Assembly (NCBI RefSeq): GCF_029210385.1
Contig: NZ_JARGDQ010000004.1
Coordinates: forward strand, 186,001 to 250,000
Direction of reading: 5' to 3'
DNA: 64,000 nucleotides
Source: Desulfurivibrio dismutans
GTDB lineage: Bacteria; Desulfobacterota; Desulfobulbia; Desulfobulbales; Desulfurivibrionaceae
Below, piece after piece: positions 9,973-18,461 of the stretch. The notes under the pieces are model-generated. The model worked only from the letters and a program-made list of their open reading frames with translations. It was not told where the DNA came from and did no database searches. The first letter of the stretch is position 1, and the number at the start of each line of letters is the position of its first letter. The position numbers were made by a program, and so were the translations under genes.

Positions 9973-10738
9973 AAATCAACCGCAATCCCTCAAGGGTTAA
10001 CAGGGGTACGACTTCCTCAATGCTCTCGGTGTGGGGGGCAATCAGTTCCGCCATGCCGCCGGTGGCGATGACCAGGGGGTTGGCCGGGGTCATTTGCGCC
10101 CGAATCCGCCGGACCAGGCCGTCGATCATGCCGGCGTAGCCGAACAGTACCCCGGAGCGGATGGCCTCCACCGTGCTGTTGCCGATGGCCGCCGCCGGGG
10201 CGACGGAAATGTCGACCCGGGGCAACTTGGCGGTGCGCCGGCCCATGGCTTCCAGGGCAATGGCCACCCCCGGGGTGATGGTGCCGCCCAGGTAGGCACC
10301 GTCGGCGGAGACACAGTCCAGGGTGATGGCGGTGCCGAAGTCGATGATGATCAGTGCCCCTTGGTGCTGCTGGTAGGCGGCGGCGGCGTTGACCAGCCGG
10401 TCGGCGCCCACTTCGGCGGGGTTGGGCAGGGCCACCCGGATCAGGCAGTCCAGTTCGTTGCTGACCACCAGTGGCGCCACCGGCAGATCCTGGCCCAAAA
10501 AACGCTGGGCAAAGCGGTTCCAGGTTGAGGTTACCGGTGGCACCACGCTGGCGATCACCATGTCACTGATATGCCCGAAGGTGATTTTTTCCATGGTGAA
10601 CAGGGTGTGCAGCCGGGCCGCCAGTTCATCCACGGTGACCGCCTGGCTGGTACCCAGGCGCCACTGACAGCGCAGCCGGGGGCCGTCAAAAAGCCCGATA
10701 ACCGTGTGTGAGTTGCCCACGTCGATGGCCAGGAGCAT
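9956..10738 (-). CDS. coaX: Type III pantothenate kinase
   Basis: CoaX phosphorylates pantothenate, the first step of coenzyme A synthesis, and unlike CoaA it is not inhibited by CoA. The 260-residue product starts MLLAIDVGNSHT with the phosphate-binding Asp6, followed by GADRLVNAAAA and IIIDFGTAITLD, typical of the ASKHA-fold type III enzymes. The ATG at 10738 has AAAGGA upstream; a longer reading from 10771 would add an unconserved Pro-rich leader. It heads the coaX-ldcA pair. Confidence 0.93.
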   Translation of the reverse strand: MLLAIDVGNSHTVIGLFDGPRLRCQWRLGTSQAVTVDELAARLHTLFTMEKITFGHISDMVIASVVPPVTSTWNRFAQRFLGQDLPVAPLVVSNELDCLIRVALPNPAEVGADRLVNAAAAYQQHQGALIIIDFGTAITLDCVSADGAYLGGTITPGVAIALEAMGRRTAKLPRVDISVAPAAAIGNSTVEAIRSGVLFGYAGMIDGLVRRIRAQMTPANPLVIATGGMAELIAPHTESIEEVVPLLTLEGLRLIYERNR

Positions 10739-11069
10739 GGTGTTTCCTTTTGGCGGGGGAGATGGTTGCACTTTCTTCCGCCCACCGGTTAGATTAGCAG
10801 GTTGGCGCGGCCGGGATTTTTACCTGCCCACCAGCAATGGCACCTTGTTGAACCGGGTGCCGCGGCACTTTACCAGAAAGATGAACGATTTGTCCAGCGG
10901 CGGCAGCGAGGGCCGGAACAGAAAAAACATGGGTGGCCGGATAATTCAACCCGGCCCGTAACCGACTGCCAGGCCCAATAATCTGCTGTTTTAACGGGCC
11001 GTAGGCCGCTGTCTTGGCTTTTTTTCGCATCGATAATTAAAAGTTGTAAAAACCCTTAGGAGATGAAAA
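10739..11069. other. Intergenic region between coaX and cutA without a recognisable gene
   Basis: These 331 bases separate divergent genes. They contain a 12-base perfect palindrome GTGCCGCGGCAC at 10857-10868 and a GGCCGG/CCGGCC hairpin at 10935-10956. An AGGAG ribosome site for cutA lies near 11059. No convincing -35/-10 pair or open frame was seen. Confidence 0.5.
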
Positions 11070-11387
11070 ATGGAATTTATGGAAGTAGTTACCACCGTGG
11101 CCACCAAGGAAGATGCCGAGCGGATCGCCCGTACCCTGCTGGAAGAGCACCTGGCCGCCTGTGTCCAGATCGTCGGTCCCATCACCAGCATGTACCGCTG
11201 GCAAGGTGAAATCGAGCGTGCCGACGAGTATCAGTGCCAAATCAAGTGCCGTGCCGACCAGTTCCATCGCGTTGAAGCAAGTATTGCTGAAATTCACCCC
11301 TACGAAGTGCCGGAGGTGGTGGCCCATCCCCTGCCGGCTTGCAGCAGTGGTTATGAAAAATGGCTGCGAGAAGAGTTGGGAGAATAA
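11070..11387 (+). CDS. cutA: CutA-family divalent cation tolerance protein
   Basis: The 105-residue protein matches CutA1, a very stable trimeric ferredoxin-like protein linked to copper tolerance in E. coli but of uncertain biochemical role. Family landmarks are VTTVATKEDAERIARTLLEE, LAACVQIVGPITSMYRWQG and the IHPYEVPEVVAHP segment near residue 77. AGGAG precedes the ATG. A small zinc-ribbon gene and a GATE membrane protein follow closely on the same strand and may be co-transcribed. Confidence 0.93.
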   Translation: MEFMEVVTTVATKEDAERIARTLLEEHLAACVQIVGPITSMYRWQGEIERADEYQCQIKCRADQFHRVEASIAEIHPYEVPEVVAHPLPACSSGYEKWLREELGE

Positions 11388-11392
11388 CGGCC

Positions 11393-11602
11393 GTGGCCGA
11401 ACAGGAAGCAAAACAACCTCGCCGCCGGCGCCGAAAAAATACCTTTGTCTGCCACTGCTGTCGCCGGACCTTGCCTTATTGCCTTAACTGTCCCTGCGGT
11501 TTTGAGATCTGCGAGGCCTGTTTTAAGGATAACCTGTGGGGGCTGAGTAATGGTCCCACCTGGATCTGTCCCGATTGTGGCCGGGTCCGGATGACCATGT
11601 AG
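11393..11602 (+). CDS. Small Cys-rich zinc-ribbon protein of unknown function
   Basis: The 69-residue protein starts with a basic tract (PRRRRRK), followed by ten cysteines. They include CHCC, CLNCPC, CEAC and a C-terminal CPDCGR, enough for two zinc ribbons or knuckles. I do not recognise a named family. The GTG at 11393 is chosen because GGGAG lies about ten bases upstream and the gene then begins five bases after cutA; an in-frame ATG at 11360 would overlap cutA. The basic N-terminus plus zinc ribbons would suit nucleic-acid binding, but that is speculation. Confidence 0.6.
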   Translation: MAEQEAKQPRRRRRKNTFVCHCCRRTLPYCLNCPCGFEICEACFKDNLWGLSNGPTWICPDCGRVRMTM

Positions 11603-11609
11603 GCGGGGC

Positions 11610-12563
11610 GTGATGCTGACAAGTGAGCTGTTCGCCGGTCTGGTGGTTCCCCTGGCGCGGATTTTTTTCTTTATCTCCCTGGGGCTGATCCTGGCCAGCC
11701 TGATCGAGGAACTGGGCTGGAGCCGGATGATGTCCCGCCTGGCCTTGCCGTTTGTCCGTTTTGGCCGCTTTTCGGAGACCTCCGGGGCCAGTTTCGCCCT
11801 GGCCTTTATCTCCGGGGTATCGGCCAACACCACCCTGGCCGAAGCCTACCGCGACGGTAAAATCGGGCGCCGGGAGGTGCTGCTGGCCAACCTGCTCAAC
11901 AGTCTGCCCCGGTTTTTTCTGCACCTGCCCACGGTTTTTTTTCTGATGGCGCCTTTTATCAAGGGAGCGGCCCTGTTGTACGTGGGGTTAACCTTTTGTG
12001 CCGCTCTGCTGCGCACGATGCTGATTGCCGGGGCCGGGCGGTTACTGCTGCCGGTGGCGGCGGCCAAGCCGGTCGCTCCGTCCTCCGGCGGTCGACCCTC
12101 GCTGCGGGAGGCCCTGCTCAAGGCCTGGAAGCGGTTGCGCCGCCGGTTGCTGCGCATCATGCTGATCACCGCCCCGATTTACGCCCTCTTTTTTCTGGCC
12201 AATCGCCTGGGCTACTTTGCCCTGTTCAGCGCCTGGGTGGAGGAGAATATCAGTCTGCTGGCTTTTTTGCCGCCGGAGGGGATCGGGGTTATCGTGCTGG
12301 TGGCGGCCACCGAACTGACTGCCGGCCTGGCGGCGGCTGGAGCTCTGCTGGATGGGCATACCATGGCCAACCGTGAGGTGGTTCTGGCCCTGCTCACCGG
12401 CACCGTGCTGGCCGCGCCCATTCAGGCTCTGCGTCACCAACTGCCTTATTACGCCGGGATTTTTCCGCCCCGGCTGGCCGCGGAACTGATTGTGGTGAGC
12501 CAGCTTTTCCGAGCCGGAAGCGTGATTCTGGTGGGAGCGCTGTATTTCTTTTTCAGCGCCTGA
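11610..12563 (+). CDS. Nucleoside-recognition (GATE) domain membrane protein
   Basis: This 317-residue polytopic membrane protein has two GATE-like halves: one around residues 5-150, with the GVSANTTLAEAYRDGKI loop, and one around 180-317. Proteins of this SpmA/FeoB-related class are thought to form transport gates; the substrate is unknown. The start is GTG 11610, immediately followed by ATG 11613. It lies seven bases after the zinc-ribbon gene and so probably shares its transcript with cutA. Confidence 0.75.
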   Translation: MMLTSELFAGLVVPLARIFFFISLGLILASLIEELGWSRMMSRLALPFVRFGRFSETSGASFALAFISGVSANTTLAEAYRDGKIGRREVLLANLLNSLPRFFLHLPTVFFLMAPFIKGAALLYVGLTFCAALLRTMLIAGAGRLLLPVAAAKPVAPSSGGRPSLREALLKAWKRLRRRLLRIMLITAPIYALFFLANRLGYFALFSAWVEENISLLAFLPPEGIGVIVLVAATELTAGLAAAGALLDGHTMANREVVLALLTGTVLAAPIQALRHQLPYYAGIFPPRLAAELIVVSQLFRAGSVILVGALYFFFSA

Positions 12564-12681
12564 TTTTGGCTGCAAACGGTAAAGGGGCAACGTTAAATTC
12601 GCATAGAGCCGGGACGGGGGCTGCAAAATCCGGTGCCAGGCCCAAAGACTTTGACGGTTTCCTGGCTCCTGGCGGCTGTTC

Positions 12682-12710
12682 TTGTCAAAACCGGCGACAG
12701 CAGGTAGACT
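12682..12710 (+). promoter_or_regulatory. Putative promoter of the small gene at 12771
   Basis: TTGTCA (12682-12687), a 17-base spacer and TAGACT (12705-12710) form a good sigma-70 match about 60 bases before the next start codon. Confidence 0.5.
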
Positions 12711-12770
12711 GAGCCGGTATTATGGATGAACCGAATCCCCCATAACCGAATAGTTGCCGGGAGGAAGATG

Positions 12771-12989
12771 ATGAAGACATGTGCGTTGCAGGACTTTATG
12801 GAAGAGCTGCGGCCTTGGCTGGATCAGGATCATATTCACCGGGCCGAGCTTGATGAGCAAGGTCGTTTCACCCTTTATTTCAATGACGGGATGAAAAACG
12901 TCTATACCATCAATGATTGCAACCGGGCCCAACTTGCCGAAGTGGTGCAGAGTCTGCGGCAGAAGGGGGTTGAGGTCAATGAGGGTTGA
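12771..12989 (+). CDS. Small conserved-looking protein of unknown function
   Basis: The 72-residue acidic protein (MKTCALQDFMEELRPWLDQD at its start) shows no transmembrane segment, metal motif or known domain to my eye. The ATG at 12771 is preferred because GGGAGG ends six bases upstream; ATG 12768 is too close. It has its own likely promoter and lies upstream of the thioredoxin-reductase-like gene, separated by a copy of the 90-base repeat. Confidence 0.6.
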   Translation: MKTCALQDFMEELRPWLDQDHIHRAELDEQGRFTLYFNDGMKNVYTINDCNRAQLAEVVQSLRQKGVEVNEG

Positions 12990-13003
12990 TATATTTGCTG
13001 CAC

Positions 13004-13100
13004 CCGCCAAACATGTCGGTTGGTAATGCGAAAACAAAAAACAAATAGTAACAAATCGCGCCCCGTCGGCGCCGCCGCTTGTTACGGCACCGGCAAAGTT
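13004..13100 (+). repeat. Dispersed ~90-bp repeat, copy A (most diverged)
   Basis: The first 35 bases (starting CCGCCAAAC and ending GCGAAAACAA) differ from copy C at 48031 at only four positions. The rest is looser, but it keeps the order ACAAA, GCGCCC, GTCGGCG, then a partner CACCGGC that can pair back. It fills most of the gap between the small gene and the thioredoxin-reductase-like gene. Confidence 0.65.
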
Positions 13101-13133
13101 GAATCGGGGATAAGCGACCAAAAGCGAGGAATC

Positions 13134-14054
13134 ATGAGCGAACGAATTATTGATGTACTGATCATCGGCAGCGGCCCCGCTGGTTTGCAGGCGGCGGTGC
13201 ACGCTGTGCGCAAGAAAGCCGAAGTGGTGGTGCTGGGCAAGGTGGAGCGCAGCAGCATTTACGGGGCCCATGTGGAAAATTACCTCTGCGTGCCCGGTGT
13301 TACCGAAGGCCGTGAGCTGATGGCCACGGCCCTGGAGCAGGTGCGGAAATTCGGTGCGGAAGTAATCACCGAGGATGTGCTGAATATCGAGCAGGAAGAT
13401 ACGCTGTACAAGGTTAAAATCGAAAGCGGTCGCCAGCTTGTCTCCCGGACCCTGATCTTTGCCACCGGCAACGCCCGTAAAAAACTCAAGGTTAAAGGAG
13501 AAAAGGAGTTGAGCGGCAAGGGGGTCAGCTACTGCGTGGACTGCGACGCCAACTTCTACCGCAACGCCAAGGTGGCGGTGGTGGGCAACGAATCGGCGGC
13601 GGTGGACGGGGCCATCACCTTGACCCGCTATGCCTCCGAGGTTCACCTGGTGGCCCGCCAGCTGGAGGCCTCGCCGGAATTGCGGGAGGAATTGGCCCAA
13701 AGTACGGTTACACTGCACGAAGGCCAGTGGGTCAAGGAGATTCAGGGCGACAATGCGGTGACCGGGGTGCTGCTGGAAAATGATGAAACCCTGACGGTGG
13801 AGGGACTGTTCATCGAACTTGGCGCCAAGGGGGCCATGGATCTGGCCGCCACCATGGGCGTGGCCATGGACCCGGAAACCTTTTCCTTTATCGCCACCAA
13901 TAAGCAGCAGGAAACCAACATGGCCGGCATTTATGCCGCCGGCGATATTGCCGGCCCTCCCTGGCAGATGGCTAAAGCGGTGGGCGAGGGCTGCGTGGCC
14001 GGCTGGGAGGCGGCCAATTTCGCGGCCAAGCAGAAACGCGCCGACACCGCTTAA
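13134..14054 (+). CDS. Thioredoxin-reductase-like flavoprotein lacking the NADPH signature
   Basis: The 306-residue protein has the TrxR fold: FAD motif IGSGPAGLQAA at 11-21, a redox pair C134-V-D-C137 and the C-terminal GDIAGPPWQ motif that contacts FAD. However, the second nucleotide site reads VVGNESAAVDGA (149-160) instead of GGGDSAVEEA, and the HRR motif that binds the NADPH 2'-phosphate is replaced by LVARQLEASPEL. This resembles TrxR homologues that do not use NADPH, such as ferredoxin-dependent or deeply rooted flavin thioredoxin reductases. The true electron donor is unknown. The ATG at 13134 has GAGGA just upstream; no thioredoxin gene is adjacent. Confidence 0.8.
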   Translation: MSERIIDVLIIGSGPAGLQAAVHAVRKKAEVVVLGKVERSSIYGAHVENYLCVPGVTEGRELMATALEQVRKFGAEVITEDVLNIEQEDTLYKVKIESGRQLVSRTLIFATGNARKKLKVKGEKELSGKGVSYCVDCDANFYRNAKVAVVGNESAAVDGAITLTRYASEVHLVARQLEASPELREELAQSTVTLHEGQWVKEIQGDNAVTGVLLENDETLTVEGLFIELGAKGAMDLAATMGVAMDPETFSFIATNKQQETNMAGIYAAGDIAGPPWQMAKAVGEGCVAGWEAANFAAKQKRADTA

Positions 14055-14085
14055 ACCGGGGCCACATTCGGTGTCCGCGTCAACC

Positions 14086-14571
14086 ATGGACCAACCGCCC
14101 GGGGAACAATTGTCGACGGCCGCCGATGTCGCCTTCATGCGCCAGGCGTTAAGTGCCGCCCGGGCGGCGGCGGAGCGTGGCGAGGTGCCGGTGGGGTCGT
14201 TGCTGGTTGACCGGCAGGGGGAACTCCTGGCCATCGATGGCAACCGGACCATTGGCGATCATGACCCCAGCGCCCATGCCGAAATTGTGGTGCTGCGCCA
14301 GGCGGCCGCCCGGCTTGGCAATCATCGTCTCACCGGCACCACCCTTTACGTGACCCTGGAGCCATGCCTGATGTGTGTCGGCGCCATGATTCAGGCCCGC
14401 ATCGCCCGCCTGGTTTTCGGCGCCCTGGACCCCAAGGCCGGGGCGGTGGTTTCGCTGTATCAGTTGGCCGCCGATCCCCGGCTCAATCACCGACTCCAGG
14501 TTACCTCGGGAGTATTGGCCGCGGAAGGCGGCGGGCTGCTTCGTGATTTTTTTCGGTCCCGTCGTACTTGA
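14086..14571 (+). CDS. tadA: tRNA-specific adenosine deaminase
   Basis: TadA deaminates A34 to inosine in tRNA-Arg(ACG). The 161-residue product has the zinc site H64-A-E66 (Glu66 catalytic) and PCLMC (C94, C97), spaced as in the cytidine-deaminase fold. The ATG at 14086 is chosen; an upstream in-frame GTG at 14071 and ATG 14137 are possible, as no strong ribosome site is present. It follows the flavoprotein gene by 31 bases. Confidence 0.9.
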   Translation: MDQPPGEQLSTAADVAFMRQALSAARAAAERGEVPVGSLLVDRQGELLAIDGNRTIGDHDPSAHAEIVVLRQAAARLGNHRLTGTTLYVTLEPCLMCVGAMIQARIARLVFGALDPKAGAVVSLYQLAADPRLNHRLQVTSGVLAAEGGGLLRDFFRSRRT

Positions 14572-14717
14572 GTTGCCGCCCCGGTTAACCGACAATAACT
14601 CGATAAAGCAAATCAAACCTTGTTGTCTTAACCGGCGTGCGGTAAATTGCCCGCTTTGCCGGAGGGCCCGCATCGGCTGCCACCAGGTTGCGCACGGGTC
14701 CCAAAAGCAGAACAGCA

Positions 14718-14808
<91 letters not shown>

Positions 14809-14816
14809 TAAATCCG

Positions 14817-14855
14817 AAAGCCCGTCCGGTCGCAGACCGGGCGGGCTTTTTGCGC
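14817..14855 (+). terminator. Terminator of the tRNA-Ser transcript
   Basis: A GC-rich stem (14820-14830 with 14836-14846, one G-U pair, CGCAG loop) is flanked by AAA upstream and a T-run downstream. Confidence 0.85.
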
Positions 14856-14897
14856 TTTTTGATGAGAGTTTCGTAACTATCCAGCTCATTCTGGCAC

Positions 14898-15002
14898 GTA
14901 ACTGTTCAGCAGTGCCCCAGGTTGCGGTAAGCAGGTCGGCGTAGCGATCAGGTGCTCAAGCCGACTTGATCGCCGCAAGATGGGGTGCTGCTGGACAGTT
15001 AC
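14898..15002. repeat. Long palindromic element M1 (structured hairpin family)
   Basis: The ends GTAACTGTTCAGCAGTGCCCC (one arm) and the matching arm ending GGACAGTTAC pair over about 20 bases. Inside, TTGCGG pairs with CCGCAA, and GGTCGGC with GCCGACT, so the whole 105 bases can fold into one extended hairpin. It shares CAGGTTGCGG and GATCGCCGCAAGATG with element M2 at 19303. It lies 13 bases beyond the stop of the HD-GYP gene, between converging transcripts. Confidence 0.8.
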
Positions 15003-15015
15003 AGAGTTTCAGGCG

Positions 15016-16443
15016 TTAGACGAAATCCGCCTCAACGGTGCGTCGCAGATAACCGGGCAGCAGGTGGTAGGCTTCCAGAGGGGAAATGGGCGGCCGCCGC
15101 CGGTCTACTTTGATGACCGACTCTTCGTCCGCGATCTTCTCCTGGTCCGGAACGATCACCTCGGCCTGACAGGAGAGAGTGGCGCCCCATGGGTCGGTGA
15201 CCGGCAGCAGGATGGGGCCGTTGCTGTCCAGCACGTAGGCCAACTGGCCGTTGGTCAGGGTTACCACGCTGCCGGCGGGATAAATCCCCACCGATTTGAC
15301 GAATGCGTGCAGAACATACTGCAGCAGGGGATTTCGGCCGGCGTAATGATGAAAGATGTCGGTCACCACTCCCACCGGGTTCATGGCCTCCTTGTAACAG
15401 CGCTTGGAGGTCATGGCGTCGTAAATATCCGCCAGTTTACAGACCTTGACGTAGGTTGGCACCTGGCGATAGTCATGGTCGGGGTAACAGTCGTTTTCAT
15501 TACGATACAGAGAAGCGTGGTGGTAGCGGCAGACATTGATGATATGGGGGTCGGTGATTTTGTTTTTATCCAGAATCAGCGACACCTTGTCGGTGACGTG
15601 TGACTTTACCTCGGCAAATTCGGACGGGGTCAGCTTGCCGGTTTTGTTGAGTATTCGTGGCGATACCATCACCTTGCCCAAATCGTGCATGAAATAGCCG
15701 ATGGCGATATTGCGCAATTCCGAGTTGGTAAAGTAAACGAAAGACTTCTCGTCATCGGGCCTGACCAGGGGAATCTCGCCGGCATGCAGATTCAGAAAGG
15801 TGTTGATGGCGGTGCCGAAAGTATCGTTGAAACGCTGCATGACCACCGTGCCGATGGTGCAGACGTTGATGGAGTGGTTGTAAAGGTAGTCGTCGTAGGA
15901 AAAAATTTCGCGGGCCAGGTAGGCAAAGGTGTTGTCGTTGGTGCTGACAAAATCCACCAGGTCGTTGACCGTGGCGGCAACGGGTTCCGGGTCGAACTCG
16001 CCGCCGCTGGCTCGAATGGTTTCCAGCACCTCTTTGATGCAACTCTTGGCTTTTTCGTACTTGCGGGCGGCTTCCCGCTTCATGCTCATGATCTGGTCGA
16101 TCCGCCGATCAACTTCCGAAGTGGCTGTCGACCGTCTCGGTTCCCCGGCGCCCTTTTCGGCGGTCACCGACGGCAGGGAGATCTTGCGCCCATTGCGGTC
16201 CCAAAGCCCGCCGGTCTGTTGTTCGGCCACCGGCACCATCAGGGCCCCCAGCTTTCGGGCCTTGATCAGAATCTGCGGGTCGTCCACCAGCACACTTTTT
16301 TCCAGCAGCAGCACCCCGTGCCGGTTGAACACGTCCACCCCGGTACGCACCTTGCCGCCACTGCGTACCAGTTCGATCAGGCGATCGATGGGCAGTTGCG
16401 GAGAATCGACGTTAAAAGAGACCGGCTGCAGTTCGGGGTTCAT
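15016..16443 (-). CDS. HD-GYP-type signalling protein with degenerate GYP motif
   Basis: The 475-residue protein has an N-terminal region with no recognised domain (about 1-140), then an HD-GYP-like domain. The HD pair is H253-D254 in YFMHDLGKV, preceded by NHSINVCTIG and followed by ADIYDAMTSKRCYKEAM near 338. The signature HHExxDGxGYP is altered to HHASLYRNENDCYP (308-321), so cyclic-di-GMP hydrolysis is possible but uncertain. The ATG at 16443 is chosen for its AGGAGGG ribosome site; an earlier in-frame ATG lacks one. The gene is monocistronic, and element M1 lies immediately after it. Confidence 0.85.
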   Translation of the reverse strand: MNPELQPVSFNVDSPQLPIDRLIELVRSGGKVRTGVDVFNRHGVLLLEKSVLVDDPQILIKARKLGALMVPVAEQQTGGLWDRNGRKISLPSVTAEKGAGEPRRSTATSEVDRRIDQIMSMKREAARKYEKAKSCIKEVLETIRASGGEFDPEPVAATVNDLVDFVSTNDNTFAYLAREIFSYDDYLYNHSINVCTIGTVVMQRFNDTFGTAINTFLNLHAGEIPLVRPDDEKSFVYFTNSELRNIAIGYFMHDLGKVMVSPRILNKTGKLTPSEFAEVKSHVTDKVSLILDKNKITDPHIINVCRYHHASLYRNENDCYPDHDYRQVPTYVKVCKLADIYDAMTSKRCYKEAMNPVGVVTDIFHHYAGRNPLLQYVLHAFVKSVGIYPAGSVVTLTNGQLAYVLDSNGPILLPVTDPWGATLSCQAEVIVPDQEKIADEESVIKVDRRRPPISPLEAYHLLPGYLRRTVEADFV

Positions 16444-16561
16444 TAAACCCTCCTGGGCGGGCGTTGTGGAAATCATCATCACACCTTATAGCTTGGCGCC
16501 GGGAGCAGCCTACGTAACCAGCCTGCTGGGAATCTGTTTATAATGATACTCCGGTTGCCAA

Positions 16562-17386
16562 TTAAACAGCAAGATTTTTTGTCGCTTTGATCAAGGCTTG
16601 GAAGAGGCGCTGCTGGACGTTTTTCTGGGGAAGATATTCCGGGTGCCACTGTACGCCGATGCACCAGCGGTCGGTGGCCTCGATGGCCTGAATGACCTTG
16701 TTGCTCTCCCGGCCGGCCACCCGCAACTGGTGGCCCAAAGTGGCAACCGCCTGGTTGTGCAGGGCGTTGACCTGCACCGTGGTGGCGGCAAAAATTTGCG
16801 CCAGTTGTGAATCTTCTCGCAAATGGACCTTTTTTACCGGCAGCAGGCTCCGTACTTTCGGGGTTTCGGTGTGGAAACCGCTGAGGTCACGGCTCAGGGT
16901 GCCGCCCCGCACCACGTTGAGCAGTTGCATGCCGCGGCAGATGCCCAGTATCGGCTTGTTTTCCGTCAGAGCCCGGCTGATCAGGGTTTTTTCCAGTAAG
17001 TCGCGATCATTGTCCAGGGTGCCGCCGTGGGATTGAAACATCAGCCGTAAAATCCACAGCAGGGGGTAGAAAAAGTAGCCGATCAGGCGTTGACGGAAGC
17101 GTTTTTCCACTGCTTTGATTTCTTGGGGTTCGGGCCCTTCTTCGCTGCGGTCATAGAGTTCCGGGTCCACATCGGCACCGCCGCCGACGATCAGAGCGTC
17201 GAAAGGCCGCCCGCTGTGCGGTTTGCCGGGGCGTACCCGGAAGGGGCGGCCGCCGGCCCGGCGCACCGCCCAGGCGGTGAAAAACCAGGCCGGCCAGCCA
17301 CCGCGATCCGGCCCGGTAACGGCCACCGTGGGGCGAGGGCGGGGGCGGGGCGAGGTCCTGGTCGTTGACGGTTCAGAACCAGCCAC
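16562..17386 (-). CDS. Class I glutamine amidotransferase-like hydrolase (PuuD/peptidase C26 type)
   Basis: The 274 residues carry the catalytic Cys150 in ILGICRGMQLLN and the His248/Glu250 pair in WHPEY, the triad of gamma-glutamyl hydrolases. Relatives cleave gamma-glutamyl amides such as gamma-Glu-GABA or supply ammonia to a partner. A hydrophobic insertion around residues 100-118 (LIGYFFYPLLWILRLMF) is unusual for a soluble amidotransferase and may anchor it to the membrane. The start overlaps the amidoligase stop by 14 bases, which suggests coupled translation and joint function. The substrate cannot be inferred. Confidence 0.85.
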   Translation of the reverse strand: MAGSEPSTTRTSPRPRPRPTVAVTGPDRGGWPAWFFTAWAVRRAGGRPFRVRPGKPHSGRPFDALIVGGGADVDPELYDRSEEGPEPQEIKAVEKRFRQRLIGYFFYPLLWILRLMFQSHGGTLDNDRDLLEKTLISRALTENKPILGICRGMQLLNVVRGGTLSRDLSGFHTETPKVRSLLPVKKVHLREDSQLAQIFAATTVQVNALHNQAVATLGHQLRVAGRESNKVIQAIEATDRWCIGVQWHPEYLPQKNVQQRLFQALIKATKNLAV

Positions 17387-18377
17387 TGATCCGTTCCGCC
17401 CACTCGTCGGTGAACTGCCCCAGGGCCTGGGCCGGGCGTTGCAGGTATTCGGTGGCGGCGTCTTGCAACTGTTGCGGGTTGGCTGCCAGGTATTCCACCT
17501 CGGCCCAGCCGTTGAAGGGTTGGGCCAGGCTCCAGGCGGGGTCGTCGATCTCGCAGTTGGGCAGCCGGTAATGCAGTGCCGGTCGGGGTTTGATCAGCTC
17601 ATGCTCCACCGGTGCCGCCCAGACCCGTTCGCGGTCGATTTCGGCAAACAGCGGCAGCATATCCAGGGGCCGGTTGCGGGTGGGGTTGTATTCCAGGTAA
17701 TCGTCGATCAATTGCGCCATGGCCGGCTGGTAAGCCGGCTGCAGGATTCGGCGGATGTAGCTGCCGGGGAATGGTCTGATATAGGGAGAAAGCTGGCGGG
17801 CTAAATCGATGTTGCCGGCCTTGACCAGGGCCTCATTCAGCAGGACAAAGGCTTTCAGAATGGCGGTAAGCCATTCCGCCGTCAGGCTGTGGACTTCGAT
17901 GTTGATCTGCAACCCGAAGGCATACAGCAGGGAAGATTGGGTCCCCCGGGCGCCCTGTTGCTGCAGGGCGGCCCGTACCCGGTCCAGGCGGGGCAGGGCG
18001 CTCAGGGGCAGGGGCGGAGCGACGATCTCGTGGGGCACCAGGATGCCGGCGGCCTCGGCCAGCCAGCGCTCCAAAGTTTCGCGGTCCTCGTCGTCCAGCT
18101 CAATGCCTAAAGTGCGCAGGTGTTCCCGGTAGCGGCGGTCCTGCAGGACCCGGGCGTCCAACTCGATGACGAAATCATCGAATTCCGGCACGCAAACCCG
18201 GCTGAGAAAGGGGTTTAAATATTCTACCCGGCCGCCGAACTCGGCATGCACCGCGTGGGCCATGGTGGCCAGGTCCACCCCGGCCATCTCGATTTCAATG
18301 CCCACCTGCCGGGGCCGGCCGCCGGGGCCGGTGGTCCAGGGCAGGGGGCGGAAGGTGGTGGGCATAGAGTTTTCCAT
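17373..18377 (-). CDS. Amidoligase-family enzyme (COOH-NH2 ligase superfamily)
   Basis: The 334-residue protein matches the amidoligase family related to glutamine synthetase and glutamate-cysteine ligase: the N-terminal RQVGIEIEMAG motif (about 24-33) and LQINIEVHS near 157 are the expected metal/ATP-binding strands. Such enzymes were predicted by comparative genomics to form amide bonds on peptides or small molecules, often alongside a glutamine amidotransferase-like gene, as here. ATG 18377 is used; ATG 18365 (MPTTFRP) is an alternative. A cupin gene lies 84 bases upstream. The reaction is unproven. Confidence 0.8.
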   Translation of the reverse strand: MENSMPTTFRPLPWTTGPGGRPRQVGIEIEMAGVDLATMAHAVHAEFGGRVEYLNPFLSRVCVPEFDDFVIELDARVLQDRRYREHLRTLGIELDDEDRETLERWLAEAAGILVPHEIVAPPLPLSALPRLDRVRAALQQQGARGTQSSLLYAFGLQINIEVHSLTAEWLTAILKAFVLLNEALVKAGNIDLARQLSPYIRPFPGSYIRRILQPAYQPAMAQLIDDYLEYNPTRNRPLDMLPLFAEIDRERVWAAPVEHELIKPRPALHYRLPNCEIDDPAWSLAQPFNGWAEVEYLAANPQQLQDAATEYLQRPAQALGQFTDEWAERISGWF

Positions 18378-18461
18378 GGAGTTTGTTGCAGCCTGCGGGA
18401 CTCCACCGCTGACGGGGCGGGGTCTGGTGAATGGTGGCAGGGCAGTATACCGGTTTGCGGT

